From the NCBI RefSeq assembly GCF_000413315.1, contig NZ_KE340297.1, positions 993,321 through 1,057,320 of the forward strand: a DNA stretch of 64,000 bases, read 5' to 3'. Position numbers and translations under genes: made by a program. Of the stretch, positions 63,477-64,000 are shown piece after piece. The first letter of the stretch is position 1. Each line of letters starts with the position of its first letter. The DNA is from Propionibacterium sp. oral taxon 192 str. F0372. GTDB taxonomy: Bacteria > Actinomycetota > Actinomycetes > Propionibacteriales > Propionibacteriaceae. Under the pieces are notes generated by a model that saw only the letters and a program-made list of their open reading frames with translations, had not been told where the DNA came from and did not search any database.

Positions 63477-64000
63477 ATGACGACCCCACGCATGAACTCT
63501 CGTACAACCACCACCATCGATTACGACACTGTCGGACGCTACTGTCGGCTGAAAACCTTCTACGGTCTGTCCATCGCCGTACCCTGGGCGCTGTGGCTCC
63601 TCGCCGGATGGGTCTCCCATCGCGGGAACCAGACCCCGGCCCTCCAGTGGATTATCGCGCTGTTGGGTCTGTGCGGGCTGCTCACCCCGATACTCGTCGC
63701 TTGGCGGCTGGTCAGCCAGGATCCGCACCTGCGTCGTGACATCCGTGACCGGCTTCGCAGCAGCGGAATCACCAAAACTGGTGCCATGGCGGCGGTCATG
63801 ACCATGCCTGTTGCCCTGCTGGTGGCCATCGCGATCTCCGTCGCTCTCGGTGGATCGCCTGGCCAGTTCTCCCTCAACACCCATTCCGCAGTCATGATCG
63901 GGGTCATTCCCGGCTGGCTCACCATCACGCTGGCTCCGTTGCTAGAGGAACTCGCCTGGCATAGCTATGGCACCGACGCCCTCACCGCCCGCTGGAGCTT
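63477..64000 (+). CDS. CPBP-family intramembrane metalloprotease (3' end outside window)
   Basis: From ATG 63477 174 codons are present before the right edge. Four membrane helices precede PLLEELAWHSYGTDAL, the EExxxR-like first motif of CPBP (Abi) proteases, here ending in His. The remaining catalytic His motifs would lie downstream. The family includes CAAX-type proteases and bacteriocin self-immunity proteins. Confidence 0.8.
   Translation, partial: MTTPRMNSRTTTTIDYDTVGRYCRLKTFYGLSIAVPWALWLLAGWVSHRGNQTPALQWIIALLGLCGLLTPILVAWRLVSQDPHLRRDIRDRLRSSGITKTGAMAAVMTMPVALLVAIAISVALGGSPGQFSLNTHSAVMIGVIPGWLTITLAPLLEELAWHSYGTDALTARWS

Overview
The window is GC-rich and carries typical Actinomycetota genes: carD, a MarP-type CvpA-protease fusion, a DLW-39-like small membrane protein, an rpsF-ssb-rpsR-rplI operon, NarL-type two-component systems, many GTG starts and ATGA/GTGA-coupled genes. 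The mix (including glnS and a short glutamate-type ABC operon) would suit a Propionibacteriaceae-like organism, but no 16S or other species marker is present, so that is inference.

Layout. 1-3082 (minus, open at the left edge): a large STAND ATPase, N-terminal domain / purine-nucleoside phosphorylase / NACHT / pentapeptide repeats / WD40, built like a defence NLR. 3.2-19.3 kb: mostly housekeeping (3-hydroxyisobutyrate dehydrogenase-like protein, a two-component system, a polar amino-acid ABC importer, HIT protein, the ribosomal/ssb operon, an ABC exporter). 19.4-22.7 kb: an AT-richer polymorphic-toxin locus with one intact LHH-type nuclease tip, three SMI1/KNR4-like immunity genes, a fourth putative immunity gene and three decayed toxin tips. 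22.7-24.5 kb: lipB-lipA.

24.8-38.5 kb is the most interesting part: a tightly coupled 18-gene operon-like biosynthetic cluster. It has three ketosynthases with complete Cys-His-His triads, three ketosynthase-like proteins without the cysteine, an acyl carrier protein, a ketoreductase, a double-hotdog dehydratase whose His and Glu lie in different halves, a double-hotdog thioesterase-like protein, three alpha/beta hydrolases, a DsbA/HCCA-isomerase-like protein, an SRPBCC protein, and three adjacent small proteins that look like a TusB/TusD/TusC (DsrH/DsrE/DsrF) sulfur-relay set. The cluster is bracketed by 117-bp near-identical direct repeats belonging to remnants of one insertion sequence, with IS3 and IS30 remnants on the right. 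A second acyl carrier protein gene (39367) lies just outside the right repeat. I see no acyltransferase, phosphopantetheinyl transferase, enoyl reductase or exporter in it. The likely product class is a reduced or polyene acyl chain made by a type II system, possibly sulfur-containing; this is inference.

40.7-64 kb: endonuclease IV, a TetR/MFS divergent pair with a clear operator, a two-component system next to a three-gene ABC transporter, an orphan immunity-like gene, a DUF885 protein, a zinc-ribbon membrane protein, an SF2 helicase, glnS, a RidA-family protein, carD, a MarP-like protease, NDH-2, an AAA ATPase, an intergenic region with several DnaA-box-like 9-mers, a GNAT acetyltransferase and a CPBP-type membrane protease cut by the right edge.
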